A stretch of 30,657 nt of DNA. It comes from JANRKT01 sp033763355. GTDB lineage: Bacteria > Bacteroidota > Bacteroidia > Chitinophagales > Chitinophagaceae. The stretch's first letter is position 1. Every line of letters starts with the position of its first letter. Position numbers and translations under genes: made by a program. Shown here piece after piece: positions 29,651 to 30,657 of this stretch. The stretch lies in the NCBI GenBank assembly GCA_033763355.1, contig JANRKT010000359.1, forward strand, positions 1 through 30,657, in the 5' to 3' direction. Under the pieces are notes generated by a model. It was not told the origin of the DNA. It was given only the letters and a program-made list of their open reading frames with translations, and ran no database searches.

Positions 29651-30657
29651 ATGAAAATTATGAAAAACCGGATTTCTGTTAGTTTGCTGGCAATCATTTT
29701 TTTATTGGTAGCATATTCATGCAAAAAAGAAAAATCACTTGTTGTTACGCCTAATCCAAATCCTGATAACTGGCCCACGGATGATATACGCACAGTAGCA
29801 TCAGGCCTTAGCTTCCCCTGGGAAATTTTATGGGGCAAAGACGATTACATCTGGCTTACAGAAAGGGGTGGTAAAATTACCCGCATGGACCCCAAAACGG
29901 GGACTGTAAATTATTCAACAACCATATCTGATGTAGTAACCAACGGTGAAGGTGGTTTACTGGGCATGGTACAGCATCCCGACTTTCTTTCAAATGGCTA
30001 CCTGTACATTGTTTACAATTACAATAAAACCGGCAAATACACTGAAAAAGCAGTAAGGCTTACTTTTAAAAACAATGCCTTGTCTGATCCGCTCACCATT
30101 ATTGATGATATTGCCGCTGCCGGCATACACAATGGCTCACGTTTATGGATTACATCAGGAGGAGACCCCAAATTATTTATTACCACCGGTGATGCGGCAA
30201 ATCCTGCTTTGGCTCAAAATACAGGCGCTTTAAACGGAAAAGTTTTACGGGTCAACCTGGATGGTTCTATTCCTGCTGACAACCCCATTTCCGGAAGCCC
30301 GGTATGGAGTTGGGGCCACAGGAACCAACAAGGCTTTGTAATTGCTAATGATATTGTATATGCATCAGAACATGGGGCCAGTATAGAAGATGAAGTAAAC
30401 ATTATAGAAAAGAACCGGAATTACGGTTGGCCCGGTGTTGAAGGTCCCTGTGATGGAGGTGAAACCACTTTCTGTAATACAAATAATGTAAAGCAGCCCA
30501 TATGGTCAACCGGCGGAAACACAAGGGCAGTATCCGGAATGGATTATTACAATAACGACCGCATTGCTCAATGGAAAAACTCTTTGCTCGTCGCTACGTT
30601 AAAGGACGCCACAATCTGGCAACTGAAACTGGCAGGCGACGGCAAATCTGTAGCCAG
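29651..30657 (+). CDS. PQQ-type glucose/sorbosone dehydrogenase lipoprotein (3' truncated by window)
   Basis: The frame opens at ATG 29651 (another ATG at 29660) and runs off the window after 335 codons. The N-terminus is a lipoprotein signal: KNR, hydrophobic SVSLLAIIFLLVA-like stretch, then AYSC, with Cys24 the lipidated residue, followed by KKEKS. The rest is a six-bladed propeller of the GSDH family: LSFPWEILWGKDDYIWLTERGG, a NGEGGLLGM strand, IHNGSRLWI (His of the active site), LFITTGD, WSWGHRNQQG and SEHGASIEDEVNIIEKNRNYGWP. It oxidises sugars at the periplasmic or outer face using PQQ in related enzymes. The C-terminus and any fused cytochrome domain are not visible. Confidence 0.9.
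   Translation, partial: MKIMKNRISVSLLAIIFLLVAYSCKKEKSLVVTPNPNPDNWPTDDIRTVASGLSFPWEILWGKDDYIWLTERGGKITRMDPKTGTVNYSTTISDVVTNGEGGLLGMVQHPDFLSNGYLYIVYNYNKTGKYTEKAVRLTFKNNALSDPLTIIDDIAAAGIHNGSRLWITSGGDPKLFITTGDAANPALAQNTGALNGKVLRVNLDGSIPADNPISGSPVWSWGHRNQQGFVIANDIVYASEHGASIEDEVNIIEKNRNYGWPGVEGPCDGGETTFCNTNNVKQPIWSTGGNTRAVSGMDYYNNDRIAQWKNSLLVATLKDATIWQLKLAGDGKSVA

Noticed and set aside
29542..29838. Open frame of 98 codons on the - strand
   Set aside because: It overlaps the clear lipoprotein start of the sugar dehydrogenase on the + strand and has no recognisable protein features.

Overview
The window comes from a member of the Bacteroidota, most likely a Chitinophagaceae-like bacterium. Supporting signs are Bacteroidota-type -7 boxes (TAnnTTTG), almost no Shine-Dalgarno sequences, and typical gene families (tryptophan 2,3-dioxygenase, a short alpha-glucan phosphorylase, MlaEFD without MlaB or MlaC, lipoprotein sugar dehydrogenase). 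No transposase, integrase, phage gene or CRISPR array was found, and base composition looks even throughout.

Layout. 1-4080 is ordinary chromosome: a ChbG/YdjC-type deacetylase, a DUF1624-type membrane protein, a small Tudor-like protein and kynA. From about 4.1 to 29.3 kb lies a dense stress and energy block: two tandem-domain universal stress proteins, a PolX-type polymerase without a PHP domain, PEP synthase, the MlaEFD lipid transporter, a DUF2267 protein with a P-type ATPase, an alpha-glucan phosphorylase homologue lacking the PLP lysine, FtsH, a DUF2784 protein, an SDR dehydrogenase with an HPF-like ribosome hibernation factor, an operon of ferritin-like DUF892 protein / serine hydrolase / PNPOx-like flavoprotein / phosphoribosyltransferase, an erythromycin-esterase-family protein, a tiny Pro/Glu-rich protein, a PEBP-family protein, an AI-2E-family permease and a Na/Pi cotransporter. 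The end carries tRNA-Ala(GGC), a truncated tRNA relic, and a lipoprotein sugar dehydrogenase cut off by the window edge.

Main discovery. Nearly every intergenic promoter region of the 4.1-27.6 kb block contains one or two copies of a Crp/Fnr-type palindrome, TGA-N6-TCA (mostly TGAY-N4-DTCA). Paired copies are 22 bp apart. The copies lie at a nearly fixed distance (centre 36.5-37.5 and/or 58.5-59.5 bp) from the last base of a Bacteroidota -7 box. This is the geometry expected of an activator bound near -41.5 and -63.5. Intergenic regions outside the block (1-3.0 kb and 29.3-30.6 kb) have none. The block therefore looks like one regulon under a Crp/Fnr-family regulator that is not encoded here. 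Its gene content (USPs, P-type ATPase, HPF, PNPOx-like, phosphoribosyltransferase, hydrolase, erythromycin-esterase family, PEP synthase) resembles the mycobacterial DosR dormancy regulon and Fnr/Anr-type low-oxygen regulons. I infer an oxygen-limitation or energy-starvation survival programme.

A second candidate novelty is a roughly 114-nt RNA (about 19661-19774) between ftsH and the DUF2784 gene. It would be driven by the same kind of promoter, ends at a strong intrinsic terminator, and its first 9 nt can pair with one arm of that terminator.
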